A DNA stretch of 39,514 nt from Candidatus Arcticimaribacter sp. (GTDB lineage Bacteria; Bacteroidota; Bacteroidia; Flavobacteriales; Flavobacteriaceae): NCBI GenBank assembly GCA_011526265.1, contig WTJN01000055.1, positions 1 to 39,514 on the forward strand. Reading direction: 5' to 3'. This document shows positions 26,291 through 34,674 of the stretch, piece after piece (the stretch's first letter is position 1; the number at the start of each line of letters is the position of its first letter). Under the pieces are notes generated by a model. The model worked only from the letters and a program-made list of their open reading frames with translations. It did not search any database and was not told the DNA's origin. Both the position numbers and the translations under genes were made by a program.

Positions 26291-27307
26291 ATGAAGAATC
26301 TAACCCTGAAAGACATTGCGCTGGCATTGGGGCTATCCATCACTACGGTCTCAAAAGCATTAAAGGATTATCCCGATGTGAGCGCAAAGACGAAAGAAAA
26401 GGTGAAAGCCTATGCCGAGAAGGTTAACTTTACCCCCAATGCATATGCCGCATTTTTACGCACCCAAGAATCCAAAATGATTGGGGTGGTGATCCCCCGG
26501 CTCAACCATTACTTTTTTAGTAACGTCTTGCGCGGAATCATGCATCAAGCCGAAGCGAACAATTATATGGTGATTGTGCTCTCTTCGGAAGAGTCCTATG
26601 AACTTGAAAAAAAACAAGTAGCCAAACTTGTCAAGCAAAATGTGGATGGTATTTTGATTTCCATTGCCGATACCACCCATAACCTTGAACACATCAACCG
26701 TGTGAATGAGTTGAATATTCCGCTCGTTTTTTTTGATAAATATTCCAAACTCAGTCCATCGCCCAGTGTGATTATCAATGACCAACAAGCGGCCTATATG
26801 GCTGTAAATCATTTGATCGCTCGCGGAAAAAAAAACATTGCACACTTGCGTGGACCGCTGCTCCCCCAAAATTCCATCGATCGGTTTTTGGGCTATCGCA
26901 AAGCCATTGAAGAAAAACAGTTGACCTACAAGAAAGAATGGATTTTTACGTGCGAAAACATCTCCAGTGATGATGGGTACCGGTATACCAAACACATCCT
27001 CGAGCATCACCCAGAAGTTGACGCTATTTTTGCCGTGGCCGATTTGCCGGCCATTGGCGCGATCAAATGTTTGAATGAATACGAAATAGCTATTCCAGAG
27101 CAGATGGCCGTGATGGGGTTTAGCAATTGGGGCATCTCGGCACTCACCACCCCAGCACTCAGCACAGTCAATCAGCCAGGAGAAGAAATGGGCGCCTCCG
27201 CCTTTGATCTTTTTTTAGCAGAAAAAGAACGGCTACGTAAAGGAGAAAACAGCAATGTTGAAAATATAGAGTTGGCCACCGATTTGGTTATCCGTGAATC
27301 CACCTGA
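26291..27307 (+). CDS. LacI/GalR-family transcriptional regulator
   Basis: The 338-residue protein has the N-terminal LacI helix-turn-helix (LTLKDIALALGLSITTVSKALKDYP, residues 3-29) and a hinge region (FTPNAYAAFLRT). The periplasmic-binding-protein-like ligand domain starts at KMIGVVIPRLNHYFFSNVLRG and ends near LATDLVIREST. The usual Ala-Arg of the hinge helix is Ala-Ala here. It is the only clear plus-strand gene in the window and is divergent from susC, the standard position for a pathway-specific regulator. It is expected to bind a small sugar-like effector and release or recruit transcription of susCD and perhaps the VCBS unit. Its stop is only six bases from the convergent queG stop. 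Confidence 0.96.
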   Translation: MKNLTLKDIALALGLSITTVSKALKDYPDVSAKTKEKVKAYAEKVNFTPNAYAAFLRTQESKMIGVVIPRLNHYFFSNVLRGIMHQAEANNYMVIVLSSEESYELEKKQVAKLVKQNVDGILISIADTTHNLEHINRVNELNIPLVFFDKYSKLSPSPSVIINDQQAAYMAVNHLIARGKKNIAHLRGPLLPQNSIDRFLGYRKAIEEKQLTYKKEWIFTCENISSDDGYRYTKHILEHHPEVDAIFAVADLPAIGAIKCLNEYEIAIPEQMAVMGFSNWGISALTTPALSTVNQPGEEMGASAFDLFLAEKERLRKGENSNVENIELATDLVIREST

Positions 27308-27313
27308 ACCACG

Positions 27314-28240
27314 TCAACGATTTAAAAAACGAATGTTGCGTTGAAGCCCCTGAAACTTGGTGCGCTTGACCGCACTCTTCTTAAATACACGCCGAAAGGT
27401 TTCTTCCGTCAATTCTTCCCAATCGCGTTGATTCATTTCCAATAATTCTGCCGAAGGACGAAAAGCAGGTTCTTCTGATGGACGAGCAAAGCGGTTCCAA
27501 GGACACACGTCTTGACATACATCACAACCAAACATCCAACCGTCCATTTTACCTTGAAAATGTGTTGGGATGGCTTCTTTCAGTTCAATGGTTGCATAGG
27601 AAATGCATTTACTTCCATCAATCTCATAGGGCGCTGTAAGGGCATCCGTAGGGCAGGCATCTATACAGGCGGTGCAACTGCCACAATGATCTGCAACAGG
27701 AAGGTCTGCGGGCAAGTCAAGATCCGAGATGATTTCGGCAATAAAGAAAAAAGAACCGGTGCTTTTGGCAATGAGGTTGGTGTTTTTTCCCACCCAGCCC
27801 AAGCCTGCTTTTTGTGCCCAAGCCTTGTCCATTACTGGGGCCGAATCCACAAATACACGACCTTCAATGGCGCCAATGTTGTCGCGCAAACGCTCTAAAA
27901 GTTGTCGAAGCTTTTGCTTGATTACATGATGATAATCTTCTCCATAAGCGTATTGTGAAATTTTTGGGGCTGAGGCATCCTGCTGTTTTTCTTCGGAATA
28001 ATAATTGAACAAAAGAGTAATCACACTTTTGGCCCCAGGAACTAGCAGCGTGGGATTCAAGCGCTTGTCAAAATGGTTTTCCATATATTTCATTTGCCCA
28101 TGGCGCCCTTGCCGTAACCACTCTTCGAGTTTGGGTGCCTCCTCTTCCAAAAAACCAGCCTTTGCAATCCCGCAAGACAAAAATCCCAATGCCTTGGCTT
28201 CTCGCTTAATAAATTGTGCGTATTCGTGCGATCGAAGCAT
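27314..28240 (-). CDS. queG: Epoxyqueuosine reductase
   Basis: QueG is a cobalamin- and iron-sulfur-dependent cytoplasmic enzyme that reduces epoxyqueuosine to queuosine in tRNA, the last step of the queuosine pathway. The 308-residue protein shows two ferredoxin-like cluster motifs, [16 protein letters not shown] (about residue 184) and [11 protein letters not shown] (about 235). Family segments [11 protein letters not shown] and [24 protein letters not shown] are also present. It is shorter than E. coli QueG because the C-terminal HEAT-like extension is absent, which is usual in Bacteroidota as far as I know. It starts ten bases after ruvB and is probably co-transcribed with it. Its end converges on lacI with no room for a separate terminator. 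Confidence 0.95.
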   Translation of the reverse strand: MLRSHEYAQFIKREAKALGFLSCGIAKAGFLEEEAPKLEEWLRQGRHGQMKYMENHFDKRLNPTLLVPGAKSVITLLFNYYSEEKQQDASAPKISQYAYGEDYHHVIKQKLRQLLERLRDNIGAIEGRVFVDSAPVMDKAWAQKAGLGWVGKNTNLIAKSTGSFFFIAEIISDLDLPADLPVADHCGSCTACIDACPTDALTAPYEIDGSKCISYATIELKEAIPTHFQGKMDGWMFGCDVCQDVCPWNRFARPSEEPAFRPSAELLEMNQRDWEELTEETFRRVFKKSAVKRTKFQGLQRNIRFLNR

Positions 28241-28250
28241 GGATGTGCAA

Positions 28251-29270
28251 TTAAAAGAGTCCTTCCTGATTGTCTTTGATACGGCCCAAGTGTTTGTATG
28301 CCAAAGCGGTCACTTCTCTCCCTCTGGGTGTGCGGACAATAAACCCTTGTTGAATTAAAAAAGGTTCGTAGACCTCTTCAATGGTTTCACCATTTTCGGA
28401 CACAGCGGTGGCTAAGGTAGTGATGCCTACAGGGCCCCCTTTAAATTTGTCAATCAATGTGGTTAATATTTTATTGTCCATTTCATCCAATCCATGGGCG
28501 TCAACTTGCAATGCATTCAGGCCAAATTGGGTAATGGGCAAATCAATGGTTCCATTGCCTTTGATTTGAGCAAAATCACGCACACGCCGAAGCAATCCAT
28601 TGGCAATTCGAGGCGTACCCCGGCTACGGCCGGCAATTTCTATGGCCGCTCGCTGGTCGATGGGAACCTTGAGGATGCTGGCCGACCGATCGATGATGGT
28701 GGAGAGCAGTTCTGTCGAATAGTACTGCAAGCGGCTGCTGATTCCAAATCGCGCACGCATTGGGGCGGTCAAAAGCCCTGAGCGTGTGGTGGCCCCTACG
28801 AGGGTGAAAGGGTTTAGGCTAATTTGTACCGTCCGGGCATTGGGGCCCGATTCGATCATGATGTCGATTTTATAGTCTTCCATCGCCGAATAGAGATATT
28901 CTTCAACAATGGGACTTAAACGGTGTATTTCGTCGATAAATAGTATATCCCTTGGGGCAAGGTTGGTCAATAGCCCTGCTAAGTCTCCTGGCTTGTCCAA
29001 TACCGGCCCAGAAGTCATTTTTAGTCCCACGCCCAACTCATTGGCCAAGATATGGGCCAAGGTTGTTTTTCCCAAACCCGGAGGACCATGGAATAGGGTG
29101 TGATCCAGTGCCTCTTCCCGTTGATTGGCTGCAGCCACAAAAACCTGTAGATTCTCTAGGATGGCATCCTGTCCCGCAAAGTCATCAAAACTCAATGGCC
29201 GCAGGGCGCGGTCAATATCGCGCTCCTCGGGGGTAAGGTGGTCATCGGTTGGGTCTAAGTGTTCATTCAT
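28251..29270 (-). CDS. ruvB: Holliday junction branch migration DNA helicase RuvB
   Basis: RuvB is the hexameric AAA+ motor that drives branch migration with RuvA. It has Walker [12 protein letters not shown] (about residue 60), Walker [12 protein letters not shown] (about 108), the sensor/arginine-finger region [19 protein letters not shown], and the C-terminal winged helix with [12 protein letters not shown]. The ORF track starts at a TTG (29294). The ATG at 29270 ([16 protein letters not shown]) gives the usual length of about 339 residues. It sits between the cox1 terminator and queG. A TATATTTG element lies only a few bases before the ATG. Confidence 0.96.
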   Translation of the reverse strand: MNEHLDPTDDHLTPEERDIDRALRPLSFDDFAGQDAILENLQVFVAAANQREEALDHTLFHGPPGLGKTTLAHILANELGVGLKMTSGPVLDKPGDLAGLLTNLAPRDILFIDEIHRLSPIVEEYLYSAMEDYKIDIMIESGPNARTVQISLNPFTLVGATTRSGLLTAPMRARFGISSRLQYYSTELLSTIIDRSASILKVPIDQRAAIEIAGRSRGTPRIANGLLRRVRDFAQIKGNGTIDLPITQFGLNALQVDAHGLDEMDNKILTTLIDKFKGGPVGITTLATAVSENGETIEEVYEPFLIQQGFIVRTPRGREVTALAYKHLGRIKDNQEGLF

Positions 29271-29275
29271 AAATA

Positions 29276-29283
29276 CAAATATA
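29276..29283 (-). promoter_or_regulatory. Candidate -7 element immediately before ruvB
   Basis: The minus strand reads TATATTTG, an exact TAnnTTTG match, ending five bases before the ruvB ATG at 29270. If used, transcription would start at or next to the start codon and give a nearly leaderless message. The -33 region would fall in the T tract of the cox1 terminator and shows no clear TTG. Confidence 0.3.
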
Positions 29284-29296
29284 GGAGGGTACAAAT

Positions 29297-29322
29297 AAAA
29301 AAAGGGACCTTGAGGTCCCTTT
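29297..29322 (-). terminator. Rho-independent terminator of the act-cox operon
   Basis: AAAGGGACCT (29301-29310) and AGGTCCCTTT (29313-29322) form a 10-bp stem with a minimal loop. On the minus strand it is followed by a run of seven T. It lies about 24 bases after the cox1 stop and separates the respiratory operon from ruvB-queG. Confidence 0.88.
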
Positions 29323-29345
29323 CATTTTATCACTAAAGAAAATGA

Positions 29346-31136
29346 TTAATGTTGTAGCTCTTCCTCCCCTTCTTTGAGTGGGACAATTTGAGAAACCCAA
29401 TCCTCTTCTTGCCCTGGCTTGGAGTAGTCATAGGCCCAGCGGTGAACATGTGGAATTTCTCCCGGCCAGTTCCCGTGCATGTGCTCCACAGGTGTGGTCC
29501 ACTCGAGCGTATTCGATTTCCAAGGGTTTTCTTCTGCTTTCTTTCCGTAGAAAATGCTGTTGATGAAGTTATACAAGAATACCAACTGCGCGGCTCCAGC
29601 CGTGAAAGCAAAAATGGAGATCACAACATTGATATCGGCGATATCGTCAAAATAAGGGAAGGCGGTATTGGTGTAATAACGACGTGGTAGACCCGCCATA
29701 CCGATAAAGTGCATGGGGAAGAAAACGCCGTAGGCACACACTGCCGTTACCCAAAAGTGCACATAACCCAAGTTTTTGTTCATCATCTTTCCAAACATTT
29801 TTGGGAACCAGTGGTACACCCCAGCAAAGAGGCCGTAGAGTGCTGAAATTCCCATCACCAAATGGAAGTGTGCCACAACAAAATAGGTGTCATGAACATT
29901 GATATCGAGCGTACTGTCGCCCAAAATGATCCCTGTTAGACCCCCTGAGATAAAGGTAGAGACAAGACCAATGGAAAAGAGCATTGCAGGATTCAACTGC
30001 AAGTTCCCTTTCCAAAGTGTGGTAATATAGTTGAACGCCTTCACCGCCGATGGAATCGCAATCAAAAGAGTGGTGAAGGTGAATACAGAACCTAAGAAAG
30101 GATTCATTCCTGAAATGAACATGTGGTGTCCCCAAACAATGGTAGACAAAAAGGCAATCGCCAAAATGGAAGCAACCATGGCACGGTAACCAAAAATGGG
30201 TTTACGTGCATTGGTGGCAATGATTTCAGAAGTGATCCCCAAAGCGGGTAACAATACAATGTATACCTCTGGGTGGCCAAGGAACCAGAACAAGTGTTCA
30301 TAGAGTACTGGGGAGCCTCCTTGATAGTGCAATACTTCGCCTTGAATGAATATGTCAGACAAGAAAAACGATGTCCCAAAGCTACGGTCCATGATTAACA
30401 ATAAGGCCGCAGACAATAATACGGGGAAGGAAACCACACCAATGATGGCAGTCACAAAAAACGCCCAAATGGTGAGGGGTAGTCGCGACATGGTCATACC
30501 CTTGGTGCGCAAGTTCAAGACCGTCACAATATAGTTCAATGACCCCAATAGAGAGGATGCAATAAAAATGGCCATAGAAACAAGCCATAAGGTCATTCCC
30601 AAACCTGACCCGGGTTGTGCTTGTGGTAGTGCCGAAAGCGGAGGATAGATTGTCCACCCCGCAGCGGCTGGCCCGGCCTCAACAAAAAGAGAGGCCACCA
30701 TGATGGCTGATGACAAAAAGAACAACCAAAATGAAATCATGTTTAACAAACCGGAAGCCATGTCTCGCGCGCCAATTTGTAAAGGAATTAGTAAGTTACT
30801 AAAGGTACCACTCAAGCCTGCAGTCAATACAAAAAAGACCATGATTGTACCGTGAATTGTAACAAGGGCCAAATAAACATTGGGATCCATGACCCCGTCA
30901 GGGGCCCATTTTCCTAATAAAACTTCAAAAATAGTAAACGATTGCTCGGGCCATGCGAGCTGAATTCTAAACAGAAGGGACATGGCAATCCCAATAATTC
31001 CCATGAACAATCCCGTAATCAGGTATTGTTTTGCAATCATTTTGTGGTCCTGACTAAAGATGTACTTCGTCATGAACGTTTCTTTGTGATGATGCCCGTG
31101 ATCCTCTTCGTGTGCGTGCGCTGCTACTGTTGACAT
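29346..31136 (-). CDS. Cytochrome c oxidase subunit I
   Basis: This is the catalytic subunit of the heme-copper oxidase that reduces oxygen to water and pumps protons in the inner membrane. About 596 residues with about 12 transmembrane helices are seen. Key motifs are HPEVYIVLLPALG (Cu-B His and the cross-linked Tyr of A-type oxidases), WGHHMFISGMNP (Cu-B histidines) and HDTYFVVAHFHLVMG (heme a/a3 ligands). The ORF track begins at a TTG (31175). The ATG at 31136 is preceded by AAAGGAAAG on the minus strand, a rare good ribosome-binding site. The N-terminus is rich in histidine (AHAHEEDHGHHHK). It is the last gene of the operon. Subunits III and IV are not in the window. Confidence 0.96.
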   Translation of the reverse strand: MSTVAAHAHEEDHGHHHKETFMTKYIFSQDHKMIAKQYLITGLFMGIIGIAMSLLFRIQLAWPEQSFTIFEVLLGKWAPDGVMDPNVYLALVTIHGTIMVFFVLTAGLSGTFSNLLIPLQIGARDMASGLLNMISFWLFFLSSAIMVASLFVEAGPAAAGWTIYPPLSALPQAQPGSGLGMTLWLVSMAIFIASSLLGSLNYIVTVLNLRTKGMTMSRLPLTIWAFFVTAIIGVVSFPVLLSAALLLIMDRSFGTSFFLSDIFIQGEVLHYQGGSPVLYEHLFWFLGHPEVYIVLLPALGITSEIIATNARKPIFGYRAMVASILAIAFLSTIVWGHHMFISGMNPFLGSVFTFTTLLIAIPSAVKAFNYITTLWKGNLQLNPAMLFSIGLVSTFISGGLTGIILGDSTLDINVHDTYFVVAHFHLVMGISALYGLFAGVYHWFPKMFGKMMNKNLGYVHFWVTAVCAYGVFFPMHFIGMAGLPRRYYTNTAFPYFDDIADINVVISIFAFTAGAAQLVFLYNFINSIFYGKKAEENPWKSNTLEWTTPVEHMHGNWPGEIPHVHRWAYDYSKPGQEEDWVSQIVPLKEGEEELQH

Positions 31137-31155
31137 ATCTCTTTCCTTTTTTAAG

Positions 31156-32220
31156 TTATTGAATGACCTGTGCAAAGGTTTGTTGCTCCGCCATCCACTG
31201 GTTATATTCTTCTGGTGTTTCTACCACTATCTTCATTTGCATGTTGTAGTGCGATGCACCACAAATCTTGTTACACAAAAGAACATAGTCAAAGATATAA
31301 GGTTCTAGGGCTTCTTCGCCATTTGCAACCAATTCTTTGCTGTTTTCAGAACGAATTTTATTGATTTTTTTCACTTTGGCCACCATATCGGGGTTCTGAC
31401 GCATCTCCTCAGTCGTTACTGTGGGTTTGAAAGCGAACTCCGTAATCATACCAGGAACACAGTTCATTTGTGCACGGAAGTGTGGCATATAGGCCGAATG
31501 CAATACATCTTGTGAACGCATTTTGAAAATGACTTCACGACCTACAGGCAAATGCAATTCTTGCACGACGACATCGTCCAAACCGTTGGGGTCTGTGGCA
31601 TCAATTCCGACCAAATTCTTCCCGTCAAAATCTTGAAGGAAACGAACATTGGCATCGCCCAATACACCGTCGTTACCCGCATAGCGTGCTTTCCAGTTAA
31701 ATTGCTGGGCGTAGAGTTCTACCACAAGCGCTTCGTCGTTTTCCTCGACCTGCATGATATTCGTCCAGGTGTAAAGTCCGTAGAGAATCAAACCTGCAAG
31801 GGTAATCACTGGAATGATCGTCCATATGGCTTCTAAGCGATCATTATCGGCATAGAAAAGGGCTTTTTTTCCTTTCTCCCCGCGGTATTTGTACGCAAAA
31901 TAGTGAAGCAAAGCTTGGGTGATGGTTTGCACAAAAAAGATCAATGCAAAAGAAATCCAAAGAAGGTTGTCATAATCGGTACCGTGCTCGGAAGCCGATT
32001 CGGGCAACAATACATCTCCCCAGGCATAGAACGAATAGAGGGTGAGTAAATAGATAAACACCAAAAAGGCAAACATTAACTTTCCCTGTGTGTTGTTATC
32101 ACGATCATCAGCAATTTCGGTCGTATTTCGATCGGTTTGCGACAATTCAAACATTTTTGAGATTTGCCAAATGGAAATCCCGATCAAAACAAGTACAGTA
32201 AGAATTAATAAAGTCGTCAT
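31156..32220 (-). CDS. Cytochrome c oxidase subunit II
   Basis: Subunit II takes electrons from a c-type cytochrome through its Cu-A centre and passes them to subunit I. The product is 354 residues. Hydrophobic helices are at about 1-20, 47-67, 88-110 and 132-152, more than the usual two, as in flavobacterial homologues. The periplasmic cupredoxin domain carries the Cu-A motif CNKICGASHYNM (near residue 315) and the upstream His in DVLHSAYMPHF. No fused cytochrome c domain is present, so this is an aa3- rather than caa3-type subunit. It lies between actF and cox1 with short spacers. Confidence 0.95.
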   Translation of the reverse strand: MTTLLILTVLVLIGISIWQISKMFELSQTDRNTTEIADDRDNNTQGKLMFAFLVFIYLLTLYSFYAWGDVLLPESASEHGTDYDNLLWISFALIFFVQTITQALLHYFAYKYRGEKGKKALFYADNDRLEAIWTIIPVITLAGLILYGLYTWTNIMQVEENDEALVVELYAQQFNWKARYAGNDGVLGDANVRFLQDFDGKNLVGIDATDPNGLDDVVVQELHLPVGREVIFKMRSQDVLHSAYMPHFRAQMNCVPGMITEFAFKPTVTTEEMRQNPDMVAKVKKINKIRSENSKELVANGEEALEPYIFDYVLLCNKICGASHYNMQMKIVVETPEEYNQWMAEQQTFAQVIQ

Positions 32221-32239
32221 TTATCTCTGTCTAATAATT

Positions 32240-33580
32240 TTAGTAATGAAAACGCTCACTTTCGCCCATGTAAGGATCACCCTTGGCATGAAGCGGCGCT
32301 TTGGTTAATGCTGTAAACACAATGTATAGGAACAAGCCCATGAAGAACAAAAATCCTCCAATTTCAGGAACGCCAATGAACCATTGGTCACCCACTGCTG
32401 AAGGCATGATCATATTGAAGACATCAAGGTAGTGCCCCAAAACAATCACGATACCCGCCATAACAATAAAATAGTTGGTGCGTTTGTAGTCGCTGTTCAT
32501 CAAGATCAACAAGGGGAACAAAAAGTTCATCGCGATCATCCCAAAGAAGGTAATGTTGTAATCTTCGATTCGTGTGATGAAGTAAGTGACTTCCTCTGGA
32601 ATGTTGGAATACCAAATCAGCATAAACTGAGAGAACCATAAATAAGTCCAAAATACACTCACCCCAAACATGAATTTTCCCAGGTCGTGAATGTGGGAAT
32701 CATTGACTTTTTCAAGGTATCCATTTGATTTGAGATAGATCGTAATCAAGGCAATAACGGTGATGCCCGTAACAAACATACTGGCGAATACGTACCATCC
32801 AAAAAGGGTAGAGAACCAGTGCGGGTCGATGGACATGATCCAGTCCCATGACATGATGGATTCGGTCACAATAAAAAAGACCAAGAATCCGGCCGACCAA
32901 CGGAAGTTTTTGACGTGATTGCTATCGTCATTTGCTTCGTCTTGCGCCAAGGAATATTTTCGTGAAATGAAGCGATAAGCGGTCCATCCTCCAAGAAAAA
33001 TTACTGCACGTGCAAGAAAGAAAGGTACATTGAGAAAACCTGTTTTACCGGCAATAAGCTTGTCATGCGCCACTACTTCGGGATCCATCCAGATAAAGAG
33101 GTGGTTGAAGTGCAAACCGGACGCCGCAAGAATTGCAATGACAATAAGACCTCCAGGCAATAGATAGGCAGTGATGCCCTCCATGACACGAAAGAGAACA
33201 GGAGACCATCCTGCTTGTGCAGCGCGCTGAATGGCGTAGAAAGCGAGGGTTCCCAATGCAATCATGAAAAAGAAAAATGCAGCCACATAGAGCGCGGCCC
33301 AAGGCTTGTTGCTCAACTGATGAAAAACGTGCTCATCATGGGCAGCGTCGTGGTGCTCTCCAGCAGAAGCATGCTCTTGACCATGGCCTTCGGTGTGTGC
33401 TACGGGGGCTGCGGCGTGGGCATCACCATGACCATCGCCATGATGTGCAGCAGCGGCCACAATCGCTTTTGATTCTTCAATGGTTTTGGGGGCGCTCATA
33501 AATCCATAGATCAGTCCTGCAAGTCCAATGAGCATGAACGATAGTGCGAGAACTTTGAGTTTATTGGGAAACGTGTACAT
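32240..33580 (-). CDS. actF: Alternative complex III subunit ActF (quinol:cytochrome c oxidoreductase, NrfD-like membrane subunit 2)
   Basis: ActF is one of two large integral subunits of alternative complex III and resembles NrfD/ActC. The 446-residue protein has about ten transmembrane helices. Between helices 1 and 2 lies a loop of about 40 residues with 12 histidines, containing short stretches such as HHGDGHGDAH and GEHHDAAHDEHVFH. By the positive-inside rule it should face the periplasm. Later segments such as WDWIMSIDPHWFSTLFGWY and FWTYLWFSQFMLIWYSNIPEE are typical of the family. It sits 12 bases after actE and is followed at once by cox2, consistent with an ACIII-oxidase supercomplex. 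Confidence 0.92.
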   Translation of the reverse strand: MYTFPNKLKVLALSFMLIGLAGLIYGFMSAPKTIEESKAIVAAAAHHGDGHGDAHAAAPVAHTEGHGQEHASAGEHHDAAHDEHVFHQLSNKPWAALYVAAFFFFMIALGTLAFYAIQRAAQAGWSPVLFRVMEGITAYLLPGGLIVIAILAASGLHFNHLFIWMDPEVVAHDKLIAGKTGFLNVPFFLARAVIFLGGWTAYRFISRKYSLAQDEANDDSNHVKNFRWSAGFLVFFIVTESIMSWDWIMSIDPHWFSTLFGWYVFASMFVTGITVIALITIYLKSNGYLEKVNDSHIHDLGKFMFGVSVFWTYLWFSQFMLIWYSNIPEEVTYFITRIEDYNITFFGMIAMNFLFPLLILMNSDYKRTNYFIVMAGIVIVLGHYLDVFNMIMPSAVGDQWFIGVPEIGGFLFFMGLFLYIVFTALTKAPLHAKGDPYMGESERFHY

Positions 33581-33592
33581 AAACCTTATTTG

Positions 33593-34144
33593 TTATTTGA
33601 TCAAGGAACCTCTGAGTTCCATTACATGTTGTGCAATTTGCCAACGCTCTGTCGCATTGACTTGTCCCGCGTGTGATCCCATGGCATTTTTACCGTACAT
33701 CAACACGTGATAAATACTTCCGGGTGTGATTTCGCGATCGGCATAACTGGGGACCCCAAGAAATTTTTCTCTGGTCATTAAGATACCTTGTCCATCACCC
33801 TTTTTTCCATGACAAACCGCACAGTAGACACCATACAATTCTTTTCCTGCTGCCAAGTTTTCTTCGTTTTGCGCAAGGGGAGAAAGCAAATCTACCTTCG
33901 CCATCTCATAGCCTTCGTTGGTGTCTGGATAATCATAAGGTTGCCAACCACGGGCAATGCTTCCGTCGGCAGGGATTTGAGCTTCGATTCCATTGGCAAA
34001 TGCATCAGAATCTGCATAGGTTTCGTAACCAACAGGTTCATACATGTTGGGAAAGTACTGATAGTTTGGTTTAGAGGGGTCGTGACAGGCACTTACCGCA
34101 AGGGCAACCGCCAAACCAAAAAAGAGAGAGGTTAACTTCTTCAT
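33593..34144 (-). CDS. actE: Alternative complex III subunit ActE, mono-heme cytochrome c lipoprotein
   Basis: ActE carries electrons from the complex towards the oxidase. The 183-residue protein has a lipoprotein signal (VALAVSAC) and a single heme c motif CAVCHGKKGDGQG near residue 105. A likely distal methionine is in MYGKNAMGSHAG. The motif FPNMYEPVGYETY after the signal is usual for flavobacterial ActE. The start overlaps the actD stop in an ATGA arrangement, and actF starts 12 bases downstream. Confidence 0.93.
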   Translation of the reverse strand: MKKLTSLFFGLAVALAVSACHDPSKPNYQYFPNMYEPVGYETYADSDAFANGIEAQIPADGSIARGWQPYDYPDTNEGYEMAKVDLLSPLAQNEENLAAGKELYGVYCAVCHGKKGDGQGILMTREKFLGVPSYADREITPGSIYHVLMYGKNAMGSHAGQVNATERWQIAQHVMELRGSLIK

Positions 34145-34674
34145 GCTTCTTCCTTGTTTTCGGGAATACTGACGTCGATGGCTCCTGTTTTTTTGAGCAG
34201 GGCCGTCAGCTCTTCGGCGTTATTGTGTAAAGCGATTTCCATAAGGAACTTATCGTCTGTTGTCAATGGATTTGGGTTTTCTGCAGCTTTGAATGGCCAC
34301 AAACGACTGCGAAGGTAGAAAGTGATTACCATCAAGTGGGCAGCAAAGAAAACCGTCATTTCAAACATAACCGGTACAAAGGCAGGCATGTTCTCCAAAA
34401 AACTAAAACTGGGTTTCCCCCCAATATTCTGGGGCCAGTCGACAATCATGATATAGTTGATCATCAAAACAGCAACACTAAAACCAATGCATCCGTAGAT
34501 GAAGGCCATGATGGCAATACGTGTTTCTTCCAGTCCCATAGCTTTGTCCAGACCGTGGACAGGGAATGGAGTATAGATTTCCTCGATATGGTGCTTCTGT
34601 GCACGCACTTCTTTGACGGCACTCAATAGTGTATCGTCATCGTCGTAAAGGGCATGAATTACTTGATTACTCAT
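34141..34674 (-). CDS. actD: Alternative complex III subunit ActD (DUF3341)
   Basis: ActD is a small membrane subunit without cofactors. The 177-residue protein has a cytoplasmic N-terminal domain of about 55 residues (ALYDDDDTLLSAVKEVRAQ, IYTPFPVHGLDKAMGL) and two transmembrane helices (IAIMAFIYGCIGFSVAVLMI; VPVMFEMTVFFAAHLMVITF). The PFPVHGLD motif is strongly conserved in DUF3341. The gene overlaps actC by eight bases at its start and actE by four at its end. Confidence 0.93.
   Translation of the reverse strand: MSNQVIHALYDDDDTLLSAVKEVRAQKHHIEEIYTPFPVHGLDKAMGLEETRIAIMAFIYGCIGFSVAVLMINYIMIVDWPQNIGGKPSFSFLENMPAFVPVMFEMTVFFAAHLMVITFYLRSRLWPFKAAENPNPLTTDDKFLMEIALHNNAEELTALLKKTGAIDVSIPENKEEA

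Noticed and set aside
26456-27010. 184-residue ORF on the minus strand
   Set aside because: It is antisense to the LacI gene, whose HTH and ligand domain are clear. The reverse frame has no family signature.
29346-31175. ORF-track start of cox1 at 31175 that would overlap cox2
   Set aside because: The codon is TTG, and an ATG at 31136 preceded by AAAGGAAAG gives a standard N-terminus and no overlap.
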